Assembly: GCF_000142905.1 (NCBI RefSeq)
Contig: NW_013657664.1
Span: 474,445 to 538,444 of the forward strand
Direction: 5' to 3'
DNA length: 64,000 nt
DNA from: Thecamonas trahens ATCC 50062
Lineage: Eukaryota; Apusozoa; Apusomonadida; Apusomonadidae
Position numbers and translations under genes: made by a program. This document shows, piece by piece, positions 1 through 8,830 of the stretch. Under the pieces are notes generated by a model. That model did no database searches and had not been told where the DNA came from. It saw nothing but the letters and a program-made list of their open reading frames with translations. How positions within the stretch are numbered: the first letter of the stretch is position 1; every line of letters begins with the position of its first letter.

Positions 1-127
1 GGGGGGGGGGGTTCGCGGGATGGGGGGAGGAAGGAGGGAAGGAAGGACCTTGATCAGTTTGTTGAGAGGACAGAGGGAGGAAGGGGGGGGAAGAGGAGGG
101 GGCGATGCTGCCGTTGGCAACAGCGAG
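1..127. other. Left edge, G-rich non-coding sequence
   Basis: The window opens with a run of eleven G followed by purine-rich (GGA/GAA) sequence up to the end of the partial Rap1 copy. I see no gene here. The poly-G start resembles other homopolymers in this window that sit at assembly weak points, so it may be close to a contig edge. Confidence 0.5.
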
Positions 128-410
128 TTAGAGGAGGGCGCAGCCACCCTTCTTCTTGGTCTTGGGCGCCGGCTCGGAGAGGTTGATCTGGCCGACAACG
201 TCGTCGAAGATCTCGTCGATGTTGTAGCGGGTCTTGGCCGAGCACTCCATAAAGGTGCACGACCACTCCTTGGCCTTGGCGTCACCCTGCTCCTTCTCGA
301 CGATGCGGTCGTCCTCGAGATCGCACTTGTTGCCGACAAGGACCATGGGCACGGTCTCGGCGTCCTTGACGCGGAGGATCTGCTCGTGGATGTCGTTGAG
401 GTCGTTGAAG
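128..410 (-). pseudogene. Partial duplicate of the Rap1 3' coding segment
   Basis: These 283 bp repeat the last 283 bp of the neighbouring Rap1 coding sequence (424-706). They run from the switch-distal part of the G domain (NKCD and SAK motifs) through the CALL prenylation box and stop. I count six base differences between the copies, and all six are synonymous, so the encoded 93 residues are identical. The copy ends abruptly at 410 against a short G run and has no P-loop half, so as it stands it is a fragment. It could be a duplicated terminal exon, the tail of a second Rap1 paralogue lost at the contig edge, or a collapsed allele. All-synonymous divergence argues against a long-dead pseudogene. 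Confidence 0.7.
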
Positions 411-423
411 GAGGGGGGGGCGA

Positions 424-1273
424 TTAGAGGAGGGCGCAGCCGCCCTTCTTCTTGGTCTTGGGCGCCGGCTCAGAGAGGTTGATCTGGCCGACCACGTCGT
501 CGAAGATCTCGTCAATGTTGTAGCGGGTCTTGGCCGAGCACTCCATAAAGGTGCACGACCACTCCTTGGCCTTGGCGTCACCCTGCTCCTTCTCGACGAT
601 GCGGTCGTCCTCGAGATCGCACTTGTTGCCGACGAGAACCATGGGCACGGTCTCGGCGTCCTTGACGCGGAGGATCTGCTCGTGGATGTCGTTGAGGTCG
701 TTGAAGGTGGCCATGGCGGTGATGGAGTAGACGAGGATGAAGCCCTGTCCGTTCTTCATGTACAGGTCACGCATGGCGGTAAACTGCTCGGTACCGGCCG
801 TGTCGAGAATCTCGAGCAGGCACTGCTGGCCGTCGATCTCGGTCTGCTTGCGGTACGAGTCCTCGATGGTCGGGTCGTACTTGTCGACGAACTGTGTGTG
901 GAGGGGGGGGAAGGTGAGTCTGTGCGTTGCAGCAAGCCAAGGGTTTGCACGGCGACGAAAATGCGGTGGCAAAGCGGTGGTGGGCAGGTGGGGAAGAGCG
1001 GGGGCAATACGGAGGGGAGAGGGAGGGAGGGGGGGAGGGAGGGGCATGTGCAGGATGACAGGCAAGGAGTAGTAGGGCGGGTGGGGGCAGAGGAGGGGCA
1101 GGGTTGGAAGGGGCAGGGGGGAGGGTGGCTCTGTTTCAGCCCCCGTTTGGGGGGGAAGGGAGCGGGGGGGAGCTGCCTGGTTCGTAACGTACGATGTTCT
1201 GGACGAACTGAACGGTGAGGGCCGACTTGCCGACACCACCCGAGCCAAGGACCACAAGCTTGTACTCACGCAT
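424..1273 (-). CDS. RAP1: Rap1-like small GTPase (two exons)
   Basis: A Ras-family GTPase switch protein, expected at membranes through a C-terminal prenyl group. Exon 1 is 1193-1273 and exon 2 is 424-891. The intron at 892-1192 has donor GTACGT and acceptor CACAG. The spliced product is 182 residues, usual for the family. Visible motifs are G1 GSGGVGKS (residues 10-17), effector loop [12 protein letters not shown]3 DTAGTEQ, G4 NKCD, G5 SAK, and C-terminal CALL, whose final Leu favours geranylgeranylation. Thr in DTAGTEQ, where Ras has Gln, is the Rap signature. A basic KTKKK stretch precedes the CaaX box, as in membrane-targeted Ras proteins. The 3' part of exon 2 is duplicated downstream at 128-410. 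Identification is strong; assignment to Rap1 rather than Rap2 rests on general similarity. Confidence 0.93.
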
Positions 1274-1852
1274 TGTATCTATGTGTAGTGTGAGTGGGGA
1301 GTTGGAAGGAGCGACAGAAGAGCCGACTGACTGGCTGGGGAGGGGGGAGGGGGGGCAAAAGGTCGTGGAAGGTGTGGCTTGTGTTCGTATTGATCAATGA
1401 CGGCGGCCACCAAACGCGCGAATTTTGGCAGTCGAGATCGGGAATGGTTGAAAGGGCCCGGGGGGTGCCATGGAGGTTGGAAAAGGGAAGGTGTGGGGGG
1501 AGGTACAGGGAGTAGAGGAAGACACTGTGACGGTGGGGGTGGGGGAGGAGTGGGGAGAGGCTCGTTGGGGTGCGCGGGGATGGCGGTCAAGGCCTTGGCG
1601 TACAAGTGGGAGAGAACTGTGGCGGTTGCTGCGAGTGGGGGAGATGGGCCGAGCGGGGGGGGGGAGGGAAGCGTGCGCCCATTTGGGGAGGCACGGATTG
1701 CAGGTGGCGAGCGAGCCGGCTGGCGTGCTTCGGCAAGGCACGGTCGGTGACGAGAGAGAGGGGCAAGGGGGGGAAAGGATGACGAGAAGACAGGCGGCAA
1801 GAGATGGCATCCAAGTAGCGTTTAGGCGGCGATGGGGGCCAAAAGGGGGTGC
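1274..1852. other. Intergenic, G-rich; presumed Rap1 promoter
   Basis: About 580 bp between the Rap1 start (transcribed leftward) and the eL15 stop. It is strongly G-rich on the given strand, with many short G runs, and must hold the Rap1 promoter and the eL15 terminator. I recognise no TATA box, RNA gene or further coding segment. Confidence 0.4.
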
Positions 1853-2965
1853 TTAGCGGTAGCGGCGGAGCGAGAGGGTGTTGTGGCGCTTCCAGACGGC
1901 GTGCTTGGAGGGACCGTTGTGGTTGAAGCGGTGGCCCTTGTGCATGCCACGGGCCTTCTTGCCGGCGGCGGTGAGGCCACGGAGCTCGCGGTGCTTGTGG
2001 ACCGGGTTGCAGATCCAGTTGATGCGCGGGTCGTTGCGGATGACGGTGTGGTGCGGGTCGACAAGGATGACCTCGAAGTACCGGTTGGCAGCGTCCTCGT
2101 TGACCCAGTACGAGTTGAGGACGCGGAGGTTGCCACAGCGGCGGCCGGCGCGCTCCTCGGCGACCGAGCGCTTGGAGCGGCGCTGCTTGATCTTGCGCAC
2201 ACCCTGGTTGGTGGGCTTACCGGTCACGGCACCCTTGCGGACACGGCGCTTGCGGTCACCACGCTTGACGCGGACGCGGTAGACAACGTAGCCCTGCTTG
2301 GCGCGGTAGCCGAGGCGGCGGGCCTTGTCCGGGCGGGTCGGGCGGGTGAGGCGGTGGACCGACGGCAGCTGGCGGTACTCCCAGCACCGGACACGCTGCA
2401 GGAAGCGCAGGGCATCAGACTGCTTCTTCTTCCAGAGCTCTGTTGGTATGAGGAGGGGTATGGCGTGAGCGAGAGGAAAGGAGAGGAGGGGAGGGGAGGG
2501 CGGCTATGGGAGCAACGGAGGAGAGGAGGAGGGGAAGGGGAAGGGGGGAGAAAATCATCACATCCTTGGCCAGGGCAGGGTGTGGGAGGGGGAGGGGGGA
2601 GGATGGAGGAAGTTGGAGGAGGAGGGCAAGGGAGGAGAAGGAGGACATACCCTCGAGGTACTTGTACGCGCCTGTGATGGTTGGAGTAGGGAGGAAGGGA
2701 AAGCGTGAGTGTGGGTGGGAGGTGCAGAGGTGGGGAGGACAGACACAAAATGGGCGGCCATCAACAGGCTGCCCCCGACAGAAGCCAGCCGTGCCCAGCC
2801 CAGCATGAGGAGTGCCAGGATGGGGAAGAGCAAGGCAGAGGCAAGAGCAGGGAGGAGATGCAAGTATCCATGTGGCATGGTGGTAGTGGGGGAGGGACGG
2901 AGGGGGGAAGGGGGGGACCGAGGGAGGGCGGCAGTAGCAGGAGGCAGCCAGGTTGACGTACCCAT
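1853..2965 (-). CDS. RPL15: 60S ribosomal protein eL15 (three exons)
   Basis: Large-subunit ribosomal protein eL15. Exon 1 is only ATGG (2962-2965), exon 2 is 21 nt (2651-2671) and exon 3 is 1853-2439. Introns start GTACGT and GTATGT and end CACAG and AACAG. Splicing gives M-G-A-Y-K-Y-L-E-E-L-W-K-K-K, the conserved eL15 start, and a total of 203 residues, against about 204 in other eukaryotes. The rest is typical and very basic, ending in a conserved SLRRYR-type tail. A four-base first exon is notable but common for ribosomal protein genes, where the first intron often follows the start codon directly. Identification is near certain because both small exons restore the family sequence exactly in frame. 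Confidence 0.95.
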
Positions 2966-3180
2966 GTTTGATTAGGGTTGAGTGTGGTACCGGTTGGTCA
3001 AGTTAAATCCCCAACAGTTTCGCCTGAGGTGGTTGGGAGTTGGGGAGATGTGGCGGGTGGGGGGTGGAGTGGTAAAAATTGTACATGCGATGTGTAGGTG
3101 CTCGTAGCTTGCTATTCGTCGGTGGACGGCGGTCGGTGGCCGCCACTTGGCGCCAAGTGCGAGGGGCGGGCGCGAGCGTG
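2966..3180. promoter_or_regulatory. Divergent intergenic region, eL15 / orphan gene
   Basis: Roughly 215 bp separate the eL15 start (minus) from the preferred start of the orphan gene (plus), so both promoters must lie in this short stretch. No specific motif can be assigned from the sequence alone. Confidence 0.35.
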
Positions 3181-5067
3181 ATGGAGAGCAACGACGGCAC
3201 CAGTGGGTACGGTGGGAACAGAGTGGGGCTTGCACCACGGGCAGCAAGCTTTGCAACGTTTACGGGACTCAAAGATGGGAATGGGTCGGCCAGCTTGGCA
3301 AGCGTCGAGTCGACGGCATCGTTGGGCTCAGCGCAGAGCGTTGAGGCCGCGAGCTCGAGATGGCGACAGAGACGGGCGCAGCGACGAGGCGATGACCGCG
3401 ATGGCGTGGGCGGGCGGGGTTCTGAGCGGGTGACGTCTAAGATACGGCGACGGCGGGCTAGCAAGGAGCAGAACGGGTCGTCTGCGAGTCTTGGGCGACG
3501 ATTTGCGCCGCTGGCGTCGGAACCGCCGCCGCCGCCGCCGATGCCAGCGACGGCTGGGGCGAGCGTAGTGCCGCGGCGGACGAGTCGCGGTGTGCCGACG
3601 ACGGCGATGGGCTTGCTGGCGCGGGGCGAGCTGCTGGTGAGCGACACGGATCCGGTGCATCTCAAGGTGCTGGCGTGCCAGCAGCTTGTGGCGCATCTGC
3701 GGTACGACCGGCGGGCCGAGGCGGCGCGTAAGGCGCGGCAGCGACGGACAAGCGCGGCGTCAGGCGGGGCTGAGAGCGTATACTCGGCAGGCGATGAAGG
3801 CGATGTGGGAGGGAGAGAGCGCGCGGCGTCGGTGAGCGCGGGAGCGAGCGTGGCCGAGTTTGTGGCGCAAGGGGCTGCTGTTGCGGCGGCGCCGCGGGCG
3901 ATACTCCCGCTGGACGCGGTGGCGCTCGGGCTGTACCTCACGATGCACCTTGATGCAGTGCTCCGTGTGCCGCTGTCAGTGGATGTGGTGCGGCGGCGGC
4001 GCGAGGAGGAGGCGCGGCGATTTCGGGTCCGTGCGCTTCTTGTGCAGTCGCCGTCGGGCGCATGGGGCCTCATCGGAACGTCTGCGGACGACAATGCGGT
4101 CAACATGGTGAAGCCGGTCCACTTTCCGTCGCTCTGGGACGTGGTGGCGGAGCTTGCGCTGGAGCTCGAGGCGCAGCCCGGGGAGCCGCTGGTTGTCGAG
4201 TCACTCGGCTTTGGGGCGCCAGTCCATCACCTTGCGCGGGAGGCGAGCGCGGTCAAGTGGCGTAAGGCCGTTGTCGACGTCTCGCAGCTCGGATGGCGGT
4301 CTGCAGCGCTGGCAGTGGACAAGTACGAGGCCAAGCTGCGACTGGTGGCACTGACGGTCAAGACGGAGAACGACGTGCGGGCGCGGATGGACGAGCGGGC
4401 GCGGGCGGCGGTGCTCAACATGTGGGCGAATCCGGAGCGGGCGCGGGAGATGGACAACTACGTGTGGGCGCCGCGCGGGCGCCCTGCCTTTTGCACGCAG
4501 GTGGGCCACGGCCTGCGGCGGTCGCAGGCGCAGGCGATTCAGCGGCACGAGCGGGTCCACGAGGCGGTCAAGCCGTCACTCGGCCTTGTCGGCGAGTCGG
4601 CCGAGGTGCAGGAGGCGTATGCGTGGAGCCGCGAGCAGATCCGCGACCTGGGCCGGCTGTTTGTGCGCGAGCCGCAGGTCGATGCTGCGGTGGCGGCGGC
4701 AGCGGCCGGCCTGCCGAACGAAAAGGCCGTTGTCAAGCGGTTGACGACCGAGGCGAGTCGCAAAGCGATGAAGGTGACGGCTGCGGCGCTGCGGACTGAG
4801 CGCATGTCGCAGGCTGAGCACGAGCTGATGCGGCTCAAGGCCGAGCTGCCGCTTGAGAGCGAGCGGCGAGCAGAGCACAACGTGCTTGTGGCCGAGACTT
4901 CGTCTGCCCTGGCCAAATTTGGCAACAGCGTGCCTGGCCAACCGAACGAGTACGACATGGACGTGGCGCGGGCGTTTGACGCGGCTTCGTTGCGGTACGA
5001 GCCGCACGAGCTGCTCTCGGCGGTGCGGCTGACCGAGTTTGCGGCGGTTCATTCGCAGAGCTCGTGA
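3181..5067 (+). CDS. Orphan protein with Ala/Arg-rich N-terminus
   Basis: I do not recognise this family. One uninterrupted exon encodes 628 residues from the ATG at 3181, whose context (GTGATGG) is better than that of an in-frame ATG at 3085. The first 250 residues are low complexity (Arg, Ala, Ser, and a proline run after residue 110). The remainder is more globular: a segment with PVHFPSLWDVVAELALELE near residues 310-330, then a charged, probably helical region rich in Ala, Glu and Arg to the C-terminus. No signal peptide or membrane segment is visible. It is transcribed away from eL15 and ends 20 bp before the convergent NDOR1 stop. Coding status rests on the length of the open frame and on its codon use, which matches neighbouring genes. 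Confidence 0.7.
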   Translation: MESNDGTSGYGGNRVGLAPRAASFATFTGLKDGNGSASLASVESTASLGSAQSVEAASSRWRQRRAQRRGDDRDGVGGRGSERVTSKIRRRRASKEQNGSSASLGRRFAPLASEPPPPPPMPATAGASVVPRRTSRGVPTTAMGLLARGELLVSDTDPVHLKVLACQQLVAHLRYDRRAEAARKARQRRTSAASGGAESVYSAGDEGDVGGRERAASVSAGASVAEFVAQGAAVAAAPRAILPLDAVALGLYLTMHLDAVLRVPLSVDVVRRRREEEARRFRVRALLVQSPSGAWGLIGTSADDNAVNMVKPVHFPSLWDVVAELALELEAQPGEPLVVESLGFGAPVHHLAREASAVKWRKAVVDVSQLGWRSAALAVDKYEAKLRLVALTVKTENDVRARMDERARAAVLNMWANPERAREMDNYVWAPRGRPAFCTQVGHGLRRSQAQAIQRHERVHEAVKPSLGLVGESAEVQEAYAWSREQIRDLGRLFVREPQVDAAVAAAAAGLPNEKAVVKRLTTEASRKAMKVTAAALRTERMSQAEHELMRLKAELPLESERRAEHNVLVAETSSALAKFGNSVPGQPNEYDMDVARAFDAASLRYEPHELLSAVRLTEFAAVHSQSS

Positions 5068-5087
5068 GAGAGAGAAAGAGCCGGTAG

Positions 5088-6905
5088 CTACATCCAGGTG
5101 TCCTCGAGGAGGCGGCGCGACTTGACGAGCGACTTGAGCCAGGCCTCGGCGTCAGGCCGGGCAAGGCCGCCGGCCGAAGTGGCGACGTCCACGAGCGCAT
5201 CCTTGACCGCTCCCGGCATTTTCTTGGCCGAGCCGCAGATGTAGACAACGCCGGCGGCGGAGGAGAGCAGGTGCCAGAGAGCAGCCGCGGGCTCGGGCTC
5301 GCGCATCCGATCCTGAACGTACGCCTTGGGCACGCCAGAGACCGGGCGCGACCAGGCGTAGAAGACGGTGATGTAGCCAGCAGCTTCCCAGGCGGCAAGC
5401 TGGGCGCTGTACAGGTTGTCGGCAGCCGGGTCGCGGTTACCAAAGAAGAGCATGTCTGGAAGGTCCGGGGTTGTGCCAGCCGCGGCATGCGCATCGGCGC
5501 GGGCGGCGAGGAAAGCCATAAACGGCGCGATGCCGGTCCCGGGCCCGACGAGGACCATTGGCAGTTGGGGCGGTGGGAGAGAGATGGCGCCGCGCGAGAC
5601 AAAGACCGGGAGCCGTGCGCCCTGCTCAGCTTGAGCGAGGCAGGCCGAGGCCAGGCCGTGACGCGGAGTCTTGATCTTGGTAGTGTACGAGACGACGGCG
5701 AGGGTGATGCTCGCGGTTGTGGCCGGGCTCGCATCCGGCGGCGACGAGATCGAGTAGGCGCGGGGCTGGATGAGCGGCAGCATGTCCAATAGGTAGTGGA
5801 GTGGCGGGCGGAGCGACGGAAAGTCAGTAAAGACCTCGACCGGCCAGCGGGCGTCGCGATAGTTGTAATCGTAGAGCTCGTCTTGACCGCCGGGCGAGGC
5901 AAACTCGGTGAGGCGCTCGACCTCGCGATCATCGGAGGCAAGCCAGGGGGCGAGCTCAAAAAAGTACCGCCGCGGCGAGGCTGTGATGTCAATGACGTGG
6001 GTGAAGAGGTCTCTCAGCGAGACGACGAGGCCGGCGAGCGGAGTGGAGGCCGGAGGCGCATCGGGTGCGGCTTCGATCGAGACGACGGCGTCGAGGTCAA
6101 GGTTGAGAAGCTCGGCAAAAGCATCGACCATGGCAGGCGTGTTCGACGGAAGAATGTTGATGACGTCGCCTGGGACGTAGGCCGCTGGTGGGTCGAGAGC
6201 AAGCTCGATGTGGCGCACGTCCTGCCAGTGGTCGAGAGCGGTGAGGCGGGCATTGGAGACTACCTTGGCGGAGCCGAGATCCGCGATGCGAAGTGCGGCT
6301 CCGCGGACAGCATCGCGCTCGGTGGGCGATGCGCACGGCGCGTCGCGGGGGAGAAGCTCGAGCTGGTAGCGGGGTGGCGGGCAGCCGAGCTCCTGGCGGG
6401 TGAGGACAGTGTGACCGGGCGGTAGCGGGTGGCGGAGGAGAAGATGCTCCCAAAGTAGGTCGAGCCAAGGATGCAAGGCACCATCAAGTCCGTGCGGGTG
6501 CTGATCATCGCCCTCGCCGCGCGGGATGACCGGGTAGGCGCCGAGCTGGCTCAGGCGCTTGAAGAGCTTGCGGCCGGCAGCGTTGTAGAGGCGATAGCCC
6601 GAGTCGCCGAGGGCAAAGACAGCAAACGAGTGACCAGCAAGCGCATTCCGAGGAAGTGACTTGCGAAGCAGTAGGCGCCAGAGCGGTCGGATGCGCGTCG
6701 GCATCTCCCCCTGGCCCGTGGTAGCCACCACCCATACCGTCACCCTCGAGTCGGTGGCCAGGCTCGCCGGCTCGACGCCAGCCACGTCCTCCACACTCGC
6801 CGTGAGGGCATAGCGGCCAGCTTCACGGCCAATGAACTCGCCCACATCCCGAGCAGTCCCTGTCTCTGTCACATAGATGATGCGAATGGCTCGCTCACTC
6901 GCCAT
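5088..6905 (-). CDS. NDOR1: NADPH-dependent diflavin oxidoreductase (NDOR1/Tah18)
   Basis: Electron donor of cytosolic iron-sulfur cluster assembly: it passes electrons from NADPH through FAD and FMN to the CIAPIN1/Dre2 cluster protein. About 605 residues in a single exon, close to the human length. Domain order is a flavodoxin-like FMN domain (ETGTARDVGEFIGREA near the N-terminus, then TGQGEMP and FALGDSGY), a connecting and FAD domain with RAYSISSPP, and an NADPH domain with GPGTGIAPF, a FFGNRD motif and VYICGSAKKMP. It ends with the family's aromatic C-terminus (DTWM). I chose the ATG at 6905 because the flavodoxin fold begins six residues later; an in-frame ATG at 7022 would add 39 residues of unclear value. 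The arrangement of all three domains makes the call secure. Confidence 0.93.
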   Translation of the reverse strand: MASERAIRIIYVTETGTARDVGEFIGREAGRYALTASVEDVAGVEPASLATDSRVTVWVVATTGQGEMPTRIRPLWRLLLRKSLPRNALAGHSFAVFALGDSGYRLYNAAGRKLFKRLSQLGAYPVIPRGEGDDQHPHGLDGALHPWLDLLWEHLLLRHPLPPGHTVLTRQELGCPPPRYQLELLPRDAPCASPTERDAVRGAALRIADLGSAKVVSNARLTALDHWQDVRHIELALDPPAAYVPGDVINILPSNTPAMVDAFAELLNLDLDAVVSIEAAPDAPPASTPLAGLVVSLRDLFTHVIDITASPRRYFFELAPWLASDDREVERLTEFASPGGQDELYDYNYRDARWPVEVFTDFPSLRPPLHYLLDMLPLIQPRAYSISSPPDASPATTASITLAVVSYTTKIKTPRHGLASACLAQAEQGARLPVFVSRGAISLPPPQLPMVLVGPGTGIAPFMAFLAARADAHAAAGTTPDLPDMLFFGNRDPAADNLYSAQLAAWEAAGYITVFYAWSRPVSGVPKAYVQDRMREPEPAAALWHLLSSAAGVVYICGSAKKMPGAVKDALVDVATSAGGLARPDAEAWLKSLVKSRRLLEDTWM

Positions 6906-7022
6906 CGGTCTTTCCGTCTCTGCGCCGTTACCGTCTGCTTGAGTTGAGTCTGTGTGCCACACGATCCGCTTGATCGGGTAAGGTTGGGCCCATTTGCGCG
7001 GAGAGGCGGATGATCGGGTCAT

Positions 7023-7377
7023 GTTGGCTATGTCATGCCGATGGGGCCGAGGCCAGTGGGGTTTGTGGAGAGGGACGGGGCTGGGGGGGGGGGGGGGGGG
7101 GGGTGGGGTGGGGGGATGATGGCTGATGGCGGGCTTTTGGGCCTTTATTACTCTGTGTGCGGTGATGTGGTTTGATCGGTGCCTTTGTGATCGTGGTGCT
7201 TGTGTGCCTGTATATGTGTGTGTGGGGCGTTGGGCTTGCTACAGAGATCATCTTTGCACCATGCGTGAATTGGACTGCTATCAGTGTGGTGATGTGGGTT
7301 TGATCGGTGTGATGAGGGGCATTTCCCTGGGATCGTGGTGTGTGTGTGTGTGCTTGTGTGTGTGCTTGTGTGTGTGC

Positions 7378-7437
<60 letters not shown>

Positions 7438-7526
7438 ATGCATGTGTGTGTGCGTATGCATGTGCGCGACCTGGCGACCGTCGTTTGCTGACGAATGCGG
7501 CAGCTACTCAGTCGGCGACTTGGGAG
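7023..7526. repeat. Intergenic microsatellites: poly-G tract and (GT)n
   Basis: Contains a run of 21 G at 7083-7103 and a long GT-dinucleotide array with variant units from about 7335 to 7450. I see no supported gene on either strand; cysteine/valine and threonine/histidine reading frames through the GT array are products of the dinucleotide. Confidence 0.85.
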
Positions 7527-7764
7527 ATGAGCAGTCAGACCGAGCAACAGGAGGAGGTTGAGCATCTGACTCTGGTACTTGTTGCGTGGATTAGCGAGTG
7601 TTGGTCATGTCTGCAGACGAGGATGTTGCTGTTCGCGTATGTTGGGCCAGTGGGTGAGCACGGTGGGGGTAGTGGTGGTATGCAGAGCCCCATGTTGGTC
7701 GCTGGGTTTGGTGGAGGTGGTTGTCAAGTGGTCTCATCATGGTGGGCGTGGAAACGATGGATGT

Positions 7765-8003
7765 GGGCGGTGGGCGTACGATTGGACTGTGCGGTGGCGG
7801 GTGATGGTGGGCATACGATTGGACTGTGCCGTGGCGGGTGATGGTGGGCGTACGATTGGACTGTGCGGTGGCGGGTGATGGTGGGCGTACGATTGGACTG
7901 TGCGGTGGCGGGTGATGGTGGGCATACGATTGGACTGTGCGGTGGCGGGTGATGGTGGGGTGGCGGGTGATGGTGGGCGTACGATTGGACTGTGCGGTGG
8001 CGG
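7765..8003 (+). repeat. 37-bp minisatellite at the CCS 5' end
   Basis: Tandem copies of a 37-bp unit beginning GTGATGGTGGGCRTACGATT. Unit starts are seen at 7801, 7838, 7875, 7912 and 7967, with an incomplete first copy before 7801 and a truncated copy at 7949. Copies are nearly identical, implying recent expansion. The array directly precedes the CCS HMA domain. It is either an intron repeat or, if translation starts in the last unit, contributes the first residues of CCS. Confidence 0.85.
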
Positions 8004-8773
8004 ACACGGCTACCGCTGCAATCGTACAGTACGAGTTTGCGGTCCAGATGACGTGTGGTGCATGTGTCCAAGCTGTGACAAAGGCGCTGGAGAAGGTGGA
8101 CGGCATCCAGGAGTCCGAGATCGATCTTGAGGGCCAGGGTGTGACCGTTGTGGCCACTGCTCGCCTGCTCGACCTCCTTGCCGCGCTCGAGTCAACCGGT
8201 ATGAAGACTGTGGTGCTGGGCATGGGCGGGACCAAGGGCAATCTCGGCGCCGCGGTCGCCATTCTCAAGTCAGACGACCCGAACGTTCACGGCGTGGTCC
8301 GGTTTATTCAGCTCGCTGAGAAGGCATGCCTCATCGATGCCACCGTGGCTGGCCTCACCCCGGGCAAGCACGGCTTCCACATCCACGAGTTTGGCGACTG
8401 GTCCAACGGCTGCATCAACACCGGCGGGCACTACAACCCGGGCGGGAACGACCACGGCGGGCCCGATGATGACAACCGCCACGCAGGTGACCTCGGAAAC
8501 ATTGAAGCCGGCGCCGATGGCGTCGCCGTCTTCCGCACCGTTGACAGAGTCCTCAATGTGTGGGACATCATCGGCCGTGGTATCGTGGTCCACGCCGGCG
8601 AGGACGACCTCGGCCGCGGCGGCGTGCCCGAGTCCAAGACCACTGGCAACGCCGGCGGCCGCGTCGCGTGCGGCACCATCGCTCGCTCTGCCGGCGTATT
8701 CGAGAACACAAAGCGCATCTGCAAGTGCAACGGGACCACCATCTGGGAGGAGGATGACCTGCGCTTTGCCTGA
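7970..8773 (+). CDS. CCS: Copper chaperone for superoxide dismutase (CCS)
   Basis: Loads copper into Cu/Zn-SOD1. Domain I is an HMA fold with MTCGAC. Domain II is SOD-like and carries FHIHEFGD, GGHYN, the downstream zinc-loop histidines and aspartate, and VVHAGEDD. Domain III supplies a CKC pair near the C-terminus. The three-domain order identifies CCS rather than SOD1. Coding sequence from 8030 onward is certain; the 5' end is not. The first in-frame ATG (7970) lies inside a minisatellite. An alternative is a 48-nt exon at 7527-7574 (MSSQTEQQ...) spliced to the acceptor GTACAG at 8029, which joins in phase 0 and places the repeat array in an intron. All four SOD copper-ligand histidines appear to be retained, unlike human CCS, where one is replaced. 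Confidence 0.9.
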   Translation: MVGVRLDCAVADTATAAIVQYEFAVQMTCGACVQAVTKALEKVDGIQESEIDLEGQGVTVVATARLLDLLAALESTGMKTVVLGMGGTKGNLGAAVAILKSDDPNVHGVVRFIQLAEKACLIDATVAGLTPGKHGFHIHEFGDWSNGCINTGGHYNPGGNDHGGPDDDNRHAGDLGNIEAGADGVAVFRTVDRVLNVWDIIGRGIVVHAGEDDLGRGGVPESKTTGNAGGRVACGTIARSAGVFENTKRICKCNGTTIWEEDDLRFA

Positions 8774-8830
8774 CCATGCACGAGCCGATGTGCTGCTGTG
8801 TCTGTTTGTTTGCAGAGGCGTAAAGAACGG

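Noticed and set aside
7335-7491. Cys/Val-rich or Thr/His-rich peptide genes
   Set aside because: Pure translation of a GT-dinucleotide array.
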